Source: JAUWCW01 sp030609125 [NCBI: Candidatus Rokuibacteriota bacterium] (GTDB lineage Bacteria; JAUVQV01). From it: a DNA stretch of 5,300 nucleotides. The notes under the pieces are model-generated. The model saw only the letters and a list, made by a program, of their open reading frames with translations. It did no database searches and was not told the DNA's origin. The translations under genes and the position numbers were made by a program. Below are positions 1-5,300 of this stretch, piece by piece (positions within the stretch are counted from its first letter, which is position 1; each line of letters begins with the position of its first letter). The stretch is taken from assembly GCA_030609125.1 (NCBI GenBank), contig JAUWCW010000169.1, positions 1 to 5,300 of the forward strand, given 5' to 3'.

Positions 1-408
1 AACGAAATGGCTCGTCCAGGTGAACCGCTTAGTGCAGGGGTAGAAGAGAAAGAGGGCGACGAGAGGCGGCCAGAGAAGACGGCAGACGGGATGGAGGTGA
101 GCGACGGAGAGCAGAAGCACGGCCAGGGAGAGCAGGGCGAAGGCCCAGGCCTCGCCGCGCTTGAGGAGTCCCGACGGGAGGGCCCTTGAGGATGTCCTCG
201 GGTTGAGGGCGTCCAGGCGCTCGTCCAGAATCCTGTTCAGGGTCATCGCCAGGGAACGGGCGCCCACCATGGCGGCCGTGATCCAGAGGATCTCGGTCAG
301 GCCGGGTCGGCCCGCGCGGGCGAGAAAGACCGCCGTCAGGGCAAAGGGGAGAGCGAAGACGCTGTGCTCGAACTTGATCATCTCCAGAAAGGTGCGGAGC
401 TTATTCAA
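1..408 (-). CDS. ubiA: UbiA-family prenyltransferase, N-terminal part (cut by window edge)
   Basis: Integral-membrane enzyme that would attach a polyprenyl chain to an aromatic ring acid, the lipid-forming step of ubiquinone or menaquinone synthesis. The 136 visible codons are open to the edge, a little under half of the usual roughly 290-residue length. Start TTG at 408 is chosen because AAGGAG lies 7 bases before it (416-421) and the resulting N-terminus (NKLRTFLEMIKFEHSVFALP) is typical of the family. The first Asp-rich prenyl-diphosphate/Mg2+ motif is present as N58-xxx-D62-xxx-D66, followed by NPRT. Hydrophobic segments lie at about 17-33, 38-56 and 88-125, then the family-like YPCTKRFTW stretch near 126-133. 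The gene overlaps the end of ubiD by 8 bases, so translation is probably coupled. The UbiD partner suggests the futalosine-type menaquinone enzyme (MqnP) or 4-hydroxybenzoate polyprenyltransferase; the fragment cannot decide. The second Asp motif lies outside the window. Confidence 0.9.
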   Translation of the reverse strand, partial: MNKLRTFLEMIKFEHSVFALPFALTAVFLARAGRPGLTEILWITAAMVGARSLAMTLNRILDERLDALNPRTSSRALPSGLLKRGEAWAFALLSLAVLLLSVAHLHPVCRLLWPPLVALFLFYPCTKRFTWTSHFV

Positions 409-1855
409 GGCCGTACTCCTTCCAGCGGGCGTCGACGAGGCGACGGACGTCGTCGCTCATGGCTATGTCCTTCGGCCATTCGCGGGGATGGTTCTCCTCG
501 GGGAGCTTCCGGGTCGCGTCGATCCCCATCTTGCTGCCGAAGTCCGCTGTCGGCGAGGAGTGGTCGAGAACATCGAGAGGACCCTCGCCGAGGAGGACGT
601 CCCGGCGGGGGTCGACGTTGTTGAAGGCGCGCCAGGTCACCTCCGAGTAATCGTGTACGTTCACGTCGTGGTCGACGACGACGATCATCTTGGAGAACAT
701 CATCTGCCCTGTCCCCCAGATCGCGTTCATGACCTTCTGGGCGTGGCCGCGGTACTCCTTCCTGATGGAGACAATGACACAGTTGTGGAAGACTCCTTCC
801 AGGGGAAGGTCCATGTCGATGATCTCCGGCAGCAGGAGCCTGACGAGGGGAAGGAAGAGTCTCTCCGTGGCTTTGCCCATGAAGCAGTCTTCCATGGGCG
901 GGCGTCCCACGATGGTGGAGGGATAGAGAGGGTTGCGGCGCCTGGTTACCGCGGTGAGATGGAAGACCGGATAGTCGTCGGCCGGCGAGTAGTAACCCGT
1001 GTGGTCGCCGAAAGGCCCTTCACGCCGTCTTTCCTCGGGAGAGACATAGCCCTCAAGGACGATCTCCGCCTCGGCCGGCACCAGCAGGTCGACGGTACGG
1101 CACCGCACGACGTCAACCGCCCGGTCGCGGAGAAAGCCGGCGAAGATCAGCTCGTCGAGGCCCGGCGGGAGGGGCGCCGTGGCGGCGTAGATGGTGGCCG
1201 GGTCCGCGCCGAGAGCGACGGCCACCTGCAGGGGCTTGCCCCGCCGGCAGGATTCGCGGTAGTGACGGGCCCCGTCGTGGTGACGGTGCCAGTGCATGCC
1301 CGTCGTCCGGCCGTCGAAGACCTGGAGGCGGTACATCCCGACGTTCTGCTTGCCCGAGTCCGGGTCTTTCGTAATGACCAGGGGCAGGGTGATGAACCGG
1401 CCGCCGTCCTCGGGCCAGCATTTCATGACGGGAAGGTTGCCGATGTCGAAGCCGCTTTCCTGGACGATCTCCTGGCAGGGAGCGCTCCTGACAGTGCGGG
1501 GAAAGTAGCGGGCGCTCCTGGCAAGGTCCAGGAGGCGCCCGAGCTTGCCTGCCCAGCCCGCGGGGAGGTCCGTGGAGGCGAGGCGGGCGATACGCCGGGC
1601 GTGCTCCTCGAGGTCCTCCACCCCGAGGGCCCAGGCCATCCGCTCCGGTGTGCCCATGATGTTGGTGACAAGAGGGAACGGCGATTCCTTCACGCTCTCG
1701 AAGAGCAGAGCGGGCCCGCCGGCCTTGACGACGCGGTCCGTTATCTCCGTGATCTCGAGGTCCGCGCTGACCGGGGCGGTGATCCGCAGCAGCTGGTTTC
1801 TACTCTCGAGAAAGGAGACGAACTCTCCCAGGCTGCGGTACGAGGATATCTTCAT
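401..1855 (-). CDS. ubiD: UbiD-family prenylated-FMN decarboxylase, probably for menaquinone (or ubiquinone) synthesis
   Basis: Reversible (de)carboxylase using prenylated FMN and a divalent metal, expected to decarboxylate a prenylated aromatic acid in the cytoplasm next to UbiA. The 484 residues are normal full length. Spacing-based comparison with fungal Fdc1 (from memory) places the metal/cofactor ligands at N171 (QNVGMYR), a His of the 188-193 cluster (HWHRHH) and E235 (DELIFAG). The catalytic trio would be R176, E279 and D284 (EGPFGDHTGYY). Asp in the last place is seen in UbiD-type enzymes where Fdc1 has Glu. The C-terminal part carries VVVDHDVNVHDYSEV, NNVDPRRDV and SKMGIDATRK, which fit the menaquinone/ubiquinone branch rather than phenolic-acid decarboxylases. 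Start ATG at 1855 shares ATGA with the tetR stop, with AAAGG 7 bases upstream. A prenylated-FMN synthase (UbiX) is needed for activity and is not in view. Family is firm; the exact substrate is inference. Confidence 0.94.
   Translation of the reverse strand: MKISSYRSLGEFVSFLESRNQLLRITAPVSADLEITEITDRVVKAGGPALLFESVKESPFPLVTNIMGTPERMAWALGVEDLEEHARRIARLASTDLPAGWAGKLGRLLDLARSARYFPRTVRSAPCQEIVQESGFDIGNLPVMKCWPEDGGRFITLPLVITKDPDSGKQNVGMYRLQVFDGRTTGMHWHRHHDGARHYRESCRRGKPLQVAVALGADPATIYAATAPLPPGLDELIFAGFLRDRAVDVVRCRTVDLLVPAEAEIVLEGYVSPEERRREGPFGDHTGYYSPADDYPVFHLTAVTRRRNPLYPSTIVGRPPMEDCFMGKATERLFLPLVRLLLPEIIDMDLPLEGVFHNCVIVSIRKEYRGHAQKVMNAIWGTGQMMFSKMIVVVDHDVNVHDYSEVTWRAFNNVDPRRDVLLGEGPLDVLDHSSPTADFGSKMGIDATRKLPEENHPREWPKDIAMSDDVRRLVDARWKEYGLE
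416..421 (-). promoter_or_regulatory. Ribosome binding site deciding the ubiA TTG start
   Basis: AAGGAG on the minus strand stands 7 bases before TTG 408 and inside the last codons of ubiD. It supports the TTG over the next in-frame ATG at residue 10, which would remove the conserved family N-terminus. Confidence 0.75.
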
Positions 1856-2508
1856 GGGCGTGCCTTTCGCGGCTTTTCCGGCGCGGTGAGGCCGGTCTTG
1901 AGGATGATCCTGATGGTCTTTGTGGCCTTGAGCATGGAGAAACGGAAGCGGCGGCGAACCGGAGTCGGAGCGTTTTCCTTCATCATCCAGGCGAAGAGCA
2001 CGCTCTGGGCGATCCCGTAGATGACCATCCGGGCCACGCGGGTGTCAAGATCCGGGTGGTACTTGCCGGTCTGCTTCCCCTCGATGAGTATCGATTCAAT
2101 GAGGTCCAGGAAGTCGGCGAGGCGGAGAGCGACGCGGCTGTTGAAGAAGACGCTGCTGGGGTTGGTCTCCATGAGGAAAACCTGGGAGAGGGGCTTGCTG
2201 GTCATGAATTGCTTCATGGCCTCGGCGAAAATGGCCTTGAGCTTGTCGTTGGGGTCCGGGAGGCCCGATGTTTTTTTCCTCACCCGATCGGTGAAGCTCT
2301 GCCACCTTTCCTCGAAGAGGGAGAGAAAGATATCTTCACGGGAGGGGAAGTAGTTGTAGAGCGTCCCCTCGGCGACACCGGCTTCGCGGGCGATCTCGGA
2401 GGTCCTGGCGTCGTGGTAGCCGCGGCGGGCGAAGACCCTCTGGGCCGCCGCGAGGATGGCGTCCCGCTTGTGACCGTTGCGGACAGTGGGGCTCGTGGTG
2501 TCTTTCAT
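1852..2508 (-). CDS. TetR/AcrR-family transcriptional repressor (FadR/YsiA-like)
   Basis: DNA-binding repressor of 218 residues from ATG 2508, a normal TetR length. The N-terminal HTH domain spans about 15-62 (KRDAILAAAQRVFARRGY, then TSEIAREAGVAEGTLYNYF, whose GTLYNYF is the recognition helix). The C-terminal helical half (about 65-205) is the ligand and dimer region. The AGVAEGTLYNYF-REDIF style resembles fatty-acid regulators such as Bacillus FadR (YsiA); ligand and targets are inference. Earlier in-frame starts exist at 2526 and 2589, but the -10 box of a strong promoter sits at 2525-2530, so transcripts starting near 2518 would lack both. From 2508 the leader would be only about 10 bases with no clear Shine-Dalgarno, so 2526 cannot be fully excluded. 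No in-frame ATG, GTG or TTG lies between 2508 and the HTH. It is the first gene of tetR-ubiD-ubiA, ending in a 4-base ATGA overlap with ubiD. A seven-A run encodes part of the linker at K78-K79. Confidence 0.93.
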   Translation of the reverse strand: MKDTTSPTVRNGHKRDAILAAAQRVFARRGYHDARTSEIAREAGVAEGTLYNYFPSREDIFLSLFEERWQSFTDRVRKKTSGLPDPNDKLKAIFAEAMKQFMTSKPLSQVFLMETNPSSVFFNSRVALRLADFLDLIESILIEGKQTGKYHPDLDTRVARMVIYGIAQSVLFAWMMKENAPTPVRRRFRFSMLKATKTIRIILKTGLTAPEKPRKARP

Positions 2509-2526
2509 GAGTGAGTGCTCACTCAT
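2507..2526. promoter_or_regulatory. 20-bp palindromic operator, probable TetR autoregulatory site
   Basis: ATGAGTGAG and CTCACTCAT are perfect 9-base inverted arms around a TG centre. The inner 18 bases have the form TGAnTGA-n4-TCAnTCA, the same architecture I recall for the Bacillus FadR (YsiA) box. The site overlaps the edge of the -10 box, the predicted transcription start and the tetR ATG, so a bound dimer would block RNA polymerase. That it is bound by the adjacent TetR protein is inference from position and symmetry. It could also act on the divergent lipoprotein gene, but it lies about 120 bases from that start codon. Confidence 0.8.
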
Positions 2527-2553
2527 TATCGTTTCACGGGGAAGTCTTGTCAA
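2525..2553 (-). promoter_or_regulatory. Sigma-70-type promoter for tetR-ubiD-ubiA
   Basis: On the minus strand TTGACA (2548-2553, perfect -35) is followed by a 17-base spacer and GATAAT (2525-2530, five of six matches to TATAAT). Transcription would start near 2518, inside the palindrome. It is the only strong promoter seen in the window and lies directly ahead of the three-gene unit. Confidence 0.78.
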
Positions 2554-2583
2554 GCCTCGGGCGCGGACGGGCGGCACCAGCAC

Positions 2584-2612
2584 TTGCACGGGGAAGAGGA
2601 AAAGGGGAAAAT
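2584..2612 (+). promoter_or_regulatory. Possible weak promoter for the lipoprotein gene
   Basis: TTGCAC (2584-2589), a 17-base spacer and GAAAAT (2607-2612, four of six matches) lie 34 bases before the lipoprotein ATG. The match is modest and the stretch is purine-rich, so chance is a serious alternative. No better plus-strand promoter was seen in 2527-2645. Confidence 0.2.
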
Positions 2613-2633
2613 GGCAGGACAGGAGATGATGAC

Positions 2634-2640
2634 AAGGAGG
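2634..2640 (+). promoter_or_regulatory. Ribosome binding site deciding the lipoprotein start
   Basis: AAGGAGG ends 5 bases before ATG 2646. The same frame is open back to 2511, but the extra 45 residues would bury the export signal and run into the tetR operator. Confidence 0.8.
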
Positions 2641-2645
2641 AGCGG

Positions 2646-3125
2646 ATGGTGTTTAGACGAAATGCGCTGCAGGGATGGCTCGGTGCGCTCGGCCTGGCCG
2701 CCCTTCTGCTGATCCCCGCCGGATGCGACAACAGCGACAGCAGCGGGAACGTAACTGGGCCCATGGCGAATCTGGTGGTAATTTTCAGTCCCAATCCAGT
2801 CATGCACTCCGGCTACGGAGAGTGGCACTACGAGGTGGCAGTGAGGGAGACGAGCGGCGTGGGCGTTCACATCTACGGGTTTATCAGAAAGTCGCACAGC
2901 GCCGCCGGCGAGTCTTACAGTAACGACGTCAATGAGGAGATTGCTTTCATCGATGATTTCGACGGTTGCGGCGGCGAGGGCAATTACATCCCCGGCGGCG
3001 GGATAAGGTGCGGCTTCCATCGAATTTCTGATGGGCGAAACAGCGGCTTCGAGGTCTGGACGTTCTACGGCGTGGATGACTTTGGCAACGAGGTGACTGG
3101 CGAGGGGCGTGTCGATTTGCTTTAA
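2646..3125 (+). CDS. Small predicted lipoprotein of unknown function
   Basis: 159 residues from ATG 2646, chosen because a strong Shine-Dalgarno AAGGAGG (2634-2640) lies 5 bases before it and because it opens a proper export signal: basic MVFRRN, hydrophobic core to about residue 23, then IPAGC with the lipidation cysteine at C27. Pro at -3 is an imperfect lipobox. Asp at +2 would, by the E. coli Lol rule, favour inner-membrane retention; other lineages may differ. The mature part begins with a short polar linker (28-39). It then looks like a single beta-rich domain: NLVVIFSPNPV, an EWHYEVAVRET strand pair, GVGVHIYGF, and a final VWTFYGVDDFGNEV hairpin, suggestive of an Ig-like sandwich. C108 and C122 could pair. 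I do not recognise the family and assign no function. The gene seems less G+C-biased than its neighbours (codons such as ATA, AGA, TTT, AAT), which may mean lineage-specific or acquired DNA. It is divergent from tetR and convergent with the transporter gene. Confidence 0.85.
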   Translation: MVFRRNALQGWLGALGLAALLLIPAGCDNSDSSGNVTGPMANLVVIFSPNPVMHSGYGEWHYEVAVRETSGVGVHIYGFIRKSHSAAGESYSNDVNEEIAFIDDFDGCGGEGNYIPGGGIRCGFHRISDGRNSGFEVWTFYGVDDFGNEVTGEGRVDLL

Positions 3126-3131
3126 GCTCTA

Positions 3132-4055
3132 CTAGGCCTCGGGATTCTGCAGCACCGCCTTTTCGGGCTCCACAAAGACCCTCTTCACCAGGGGGTGCTC
3201 CCTCCTGATGGCGCTGTCCAGCAGGGCGATGGCCGCCTCGACCTCACCCGCGGCGACGTGGTCGGCAAAGTCCATGCTGATTGTCACCAGGATGAACTCG
3301 GGTCCCATGTGCAGGGTGAGCACCTCGTTCACCTTCAGCACCGCGGGGAGGGAGAAGGCCTTGCGGCGGATGCTCTCGACGATCTCCGGGTTGGCGCTCT
3401 CGCCGATGAGGAGGCCCTTGGTTTCGTAGGCGAGCCAGATCGCGGTCCCTCCCAGAATGAGGCCGATCACGATAGAGGCGGCGCCGTCATAGAACGTATT
3501 TCCCGTTATCTGGCTGAGGAGGATGCCGATGAAGGCCGCCGCGAGGCCGAGCATGGCGGCCGAGTCCTCGAAGAGCACCACGAAGAGGGAGGGGTTCTTT
3601 CCCCGCCGAACCGCCTCGATGTATCCCCACTTGCCTTTCGCCCTCGTGAACTCACGAAGGGCAAGTGACCAGGCAAGGCCTTCGAAGACCAGGGCCAGGG
3701 CGATGACGACGTAATTGACAAGAGGGTTGCCCAGGGGCCTGGGATGCATCAGGTGGCGGTAGCCTTCGTAAAGGGAGATACCCGCGCCGAGGGCGAAGAT
3801 GAGGATCGCCACGACGAAGCTCCAGAAGTAGATTTCCTTGCCGTGACCGAAGGGGAAGCGCTCATCGGCGGGGCGCTGTGCGCGCTTCAGCCCGTAGAGG
3901 AGCAGGACCTGGTTGCCCGTGTCGACGAGAGAATGAATCCCCTCGGAGAGCATGGCCGAGCTTCCGGTCGTGAAGGCGGCGGCGAACTTGGTGACGGCAA
4001 TGAGGGAGTTCCCCGCCAGGGCGGCGAGAATGACTTTTCTGGAAGACGACCCCAC
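3132..4055 (-). CDS. Cation diffusion facilitator (CDF) transporter, SLC30A9/ZnT9-like subgroup
   Basis: Inner-membrane transporter expected to export a divalent metal (Zn2+, or Fe2+, Mn2+ or Co2+) by exchange with protons. The 307 residues are normal length. Transmembrane stretches lie at about 8-28, 34-55, 78-97, 112-132, 158-180 and 190-210, then a cytoplasmic C-terminal domain (about 220-300). The TM2 metal motif is SEGIH41-SLV-D45. PFGHGKE (68-74) is the family loop signature. TM5 reads FE163-D164-SAAMLG in place of the usual HxxxD, and TM6 has D190. The ED-SAA-LG pattern and the long segment between TM4 and TM5 point to the SLC30A9-like subgroup. The start is GTG at 4055: an in-frame TGA stands three codons upstream, and the N-terminus fits the family. 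No clear Shine-Dalgarno is visible. It follows rmuC by 38 bases and is probably co-transcribed with it. Metal specificity cannot be read from sequence. Confidence 0.93.
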   Translation of the reverse strand: MGSSSRKVILAALAGNSLIAVTKFAAAFTTGSSAMLSEGIHSLVDTGNQVLLLYGLKRAQRPADERFPFGHGKEIYFWSFVVAILIFALGAGISLYEGYRHLMHPRPLGNPLVNYVVIALALVFEGLAWSLALREFTRAKGKWGYIEAVRRGKNPSLFVVLFEDSAAMLGLAAAFIGILLSQITGNTFYDGAASIVIGLILGGTAIWLAYETKGLLIGESANPEIVESIRRKAFSLPAVLKVNEVLTLHMGPEFILVTISMDFADHVAAGEVEAAIALLDSAIRREHPLVKRVFVEPEKAVLQNPEA

Positions 4056-4093
4056 GGCGTTTCAGTCCCGGGGCAGGGGGGAGGCGGGAGAGC

Positions 4094-5227
4094 TCACCGG
4101 CGGGTCTCCCCTTCGGAGGCGATGAGACGGAAGGTTTCGCGGATCCGGGCCAGGGAGCGGTCGGCGTCGCCGTATCGGCCGCGGGCGTTCTCGAGGTGCC
4201 GCCCGACAACCTGGAATTCCTCGGAGAACCTGCCGAGGGCCTGGCGTATCTCACCGAGCTGACCGCGGATCTCAGCGGCACGCTCCTCTATCCGCAAGCC
4301 CTTGAGACCGTAGGCGATGGCCATGAGATAGGCGTAGAAGCTGTTGGGTGAGACGGGAACCACGTGACGGGCGAGGGCGTAGGCGGAAATTCCGTCCCCC
4401 GCCACGGCGTCGTCGTCGCGGACAATCACTTCGTAGAAGACATTTTCCGCCGGGATGTACATCAAGGCAAAATCGTAGGTCTTCTCGTCGGGCCTGATGT
4501 ATTTGTCGTCAATTTCGTCAACCCGGCGGCGGAAAGAGGCGAAGAACTCGCGCCGGCACTTCCTTCGCTCCTCGTCCGTTTCGGCCCCCTGCATCCTGGT
4601 GAAACTCTCAAGGGGAAACTTGGAGTCCACCGGGACGAGGCAGTCCCCGAGCCGTATGACGGCGTCGACCTTCTCGCCGGAAGCGAAGGTGTACTGAGTC
4701 TCGAAGTTGGCGGAAGGGAGCACCTGCGAGAGGAGGTCTTCGAGAAGGAGTTCGCCCAGCCCCCCCCGGAGTTTCGGCGCCCGGAGTATGTCCTGCAGCG
4801 AGGAGATGTCTTTGCCCAGGGCGTGCATGTGGCGGGCCGTCTCGGAGAGCTCCCCGAGCCGTTCGTTGACGCTGGCGACGACCTTGTGGGTGCCGTCGAG
4901 CTGCCGTCCTATGTTGCCCCGGGTCTGCGCCAGCTGTTCATTCAAGGTCGACGCGACGGCTGCGAGCTGACTGTTCAGGGTCTCCACCACGGTTGCGAAC
5001 TGCCCCTGAAGGGACTCCATGCCGCGCAGCTGACCTTCGGCGAGAAGGCGCGAAAGCCCTTCCTGCCTTTCCCCGGCAGCTGAGGCCAGCCGGTGCAGCT
5101 CCCGCAGCTGCTGCTCAAAAAGGAGGGCGGAGCGGCTCGAGCGCCACAGCAGAAAGAGCATAAGGCAGAAGGCCGCCAGGAGGATAGCAGCCAGGGAAGT
5201 TGCAAGGACGACGAGCTCGGCGCTCAT
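4094..5227 (-). CDS. rmuC: RmuC-family DNA recombination protein, membrane-anchored
   Basis: RmuC homologue. In E. coli the gene limits recombination at inverted repeats, and the core domain is thought to be a PD-(D/E)XK-type nuclease; the biochemical activity is poorly established. From ATG 5227 the protein has 377 residues, within family range. It has an N-terminal transmembrane anchor (about 5-28), then a long coiled coil (about 35-130, rich in Gln, Leu, Glu), then the RmuC core. The core shows LRGGLGE (154-160), EKVDAVI with D188, and VPVDSKFP, where D201-S-K203 would be the D/ExK pair. It continues with FALMYIPAENVFYE (254-267) and a C-terminal helical segment. The start is set by the Shine-Dalgarno AGGAGG at 5237-5242, 9 bases from ATG 5227; the alternative TTG at 5236 touches that site with no spacer. 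It lies directly behind a possible upstream reading frame and ahead of the CDF gene on the same strand. Confidence 0.94.
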   Translation of the reverse strand: MSAELVVLATSLAAILLAAFCLMLFLLWRSSRSALLFEQQLRELHRLASAAGERQEGLSRLLAEGQLRGMESLQGQFATVVETLNSQLAAVASTLNEQLAQTRGNIGRQLDGTHKVVASVNERLGELSETARHMHALGKDISSLQDILRAPKLRGGLGELLLEDLLSQVLPSANFETQYTFASGEKVDAVIRLGDCLVPVDSKFPLESFTRMQGAETDEERRKCRREFFASFRRRVDEIDDKYIRPDEKTYDFALMYIPAENVFYEVIVRDDDAVAGDGISAYALARHVVPVSPNSFYAYLMAIAYGLKGLRIEERAAEIRGQLGEIRQALGRFSEEFQVVGRHLENARGRYGDADRSLARIRETFRLIASEGETRR

Positions 5228-5232
5228 TCCGC

Positions 5233-5300
5233 TCAACCTCCTCTCTTGGGCGCCGGCGGGCCGCCGGCGTCGGCTTTCTTTCCTACGAGGCGTACGCGGC
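5233..5300 (-). CDS. Possible C-terminal end of an unidentified upstream gene (cut by window edge)
   Basis: A minus-strand frame enters from the right edge and gives 21 residues (RVRLVGKKADAGGPPAPKRG, then G) before a TGA at 5233-5235, five bases ahead of the rmuC ATG. The Gly/Pro/Lys-rich tail looks like an ordinary flexible C-terminus, and the spacing would suit an operon with rmuC, whose ribosome site lies inside it. The fragment is too short to name a family. In the other two frames the edge sequence either stops at 5283-5285 or runs into rmuC without an ATG or GTG, so this reading is the likeliest but weakly supported. Confidence 0.4.
   Translation of the reverse strand, partial: RVRLVGKKADAGGPPAPKRGG
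5237..5242 (-). promoter_or_regulatory. Ribosome binding site deciding the rmuC ATG start
   Basis: AGGAGG (within GAGAGGAGG) on the minus strand is 9 bases from ATG 5227 and directly abuts TTG 5236. The spacing supports the ATG. Confidence 0.75.
5251..5269. repeat. G+C-only inverted repeat (hairpin) just upstream of rmuC
   Basis: CGCCGGCGG and CCGCCGGCG are perfect 9-base arms around one G; as RNA about 7 pairs with a 5-base loop would form. It lies 8 bases upstream of the rmuC Shine-Dalgarno. On the plus strand the following bases are moderately T-rich, but no plus-strand gene ends here. On the minus strand no T-run follows, so it is not a convincing terminator. It may simply reflect Gly/Pro codons in the upstream reading frame. 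Confidence 0.4.

Noticed and set aside
161-2020. A 619-codon open frame on the plus strand, the longest in the window
   Set aside because: It lies antisense to ubiD and parts of ubiA and tetR, is rich in Arg, Gly, Val and Asp, and has no recognisable domain. In G+C-rich genes the reverse frame often lacks stops. All three opposing genes have clear family motifs.
2056-2514. Plus-strand 152-codon frame
   Set aside because: Antisense shadow of tetR; low-complexity Glu/Gly/Val-rich translation.
2509-2589. Longer tetR starting at 2589 or 2526
   Set aside because: Both starts lie upstream of the predicted transcription start near 2518, and the extra residues (VPPVRARGLTRLPRE) do not look like a TetR N-terminus. 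The 2526 start is less firmly excluded.
2511-2645. Longer lipoprotein starting at 2511
   Set aside because: It would place 45 polar residues before the export signal and start inside the tetR operator; ATG 2646 has the strong ribosome site.
2550-3020. Minus-strand 156-codon frame opposite the lipoprotein gene
   Set aside because: No ribosome site was seen and the composition is unremarkable; the plus-strand gene has a strong ribosome site and signal peptide.
3195-4262. Plus-strand frames of 157 and 172 codons
   Set aside because: Antisense shadows of the CDF gene and the rmuC 3' end; low-complexity translations with no family features.
4364-5083. Plus-strand 239-codon frame
   Set aside because: Antisense shadow of rmuC, which is well supported by its anchor, coiled coil and core motifs.
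1-5300. CRISPR arrays, insertion sequences, phage or defence genes, tRNA or rRNA
   Set aside because: No spaced direct repeats, transposase motifs, terminal inverted repeats or structural RNA signatures were seen; nearly all the window is accounted for by the listed genes.

Overview
The window comes from a G+C-rich Gram-negative bacterium. It uses GTG and TTG starts, carries a lipoprotein-type export signal, and has rmuC and a futalosine-style UbiD/UbiA pair. A menaquinone-using lineage of the Desulfobacterota/deltaproteobacterial or Nitrospirota type fits, but this is inferred from protein character and not shown by a marker gene. Everything here looks chromosomal. No rRNA, tRNA, CRISPR array, insertion sequence or phage gene was recognised.

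Left part (1-2553, minus strand): a tight three-gene unit read right to left, tetR > ubiD > ubiA. The tetR stop and ubiD start share an ATGA, and the ubiD end overlaps the ubiA TTG start by 8 bases. ubiA runs off the left edge. A near-consensus sigma-70 promoter (TTGACA, 17 bp, GATAAT) sits in front of tetR. A 20-bp palindrome, ATGAGTGAG-TG-CTCACTCAT, lies over its -10 edge and predicted transcription start. This is the layout of an autorepressed TetR gene, so the regulator probably controls the prenylated-quinone (most likely menaquinone) decarboxylase and prenyltransferase genes behind it.

Middle part (2646-3125, plus strand): one gene for a small predicted lipoprotein of unknown function, divergent from tetR and convergent with the next gene, with only 6 bases between the two stops.

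Right part (3132-5300, minus strand): a possible tail of an unidentified gene, then rmuC (membrane-anchored coiled-coil nuclease-like protein), then a cation diffusion facilitator of the SLC30A9-like subgroup. They are closely spaced and probably co-transcribed.

I found no clearly new multi-gene system. The most interesting item is the FadR-box-like operator/promoter that puts quinone biosynthesis genes under a TetR regulator resembling acyl-CoA-responsive family members. Next are the orphan lipoprotein gene and the non-canonical transmembrane metal site of the transporter.
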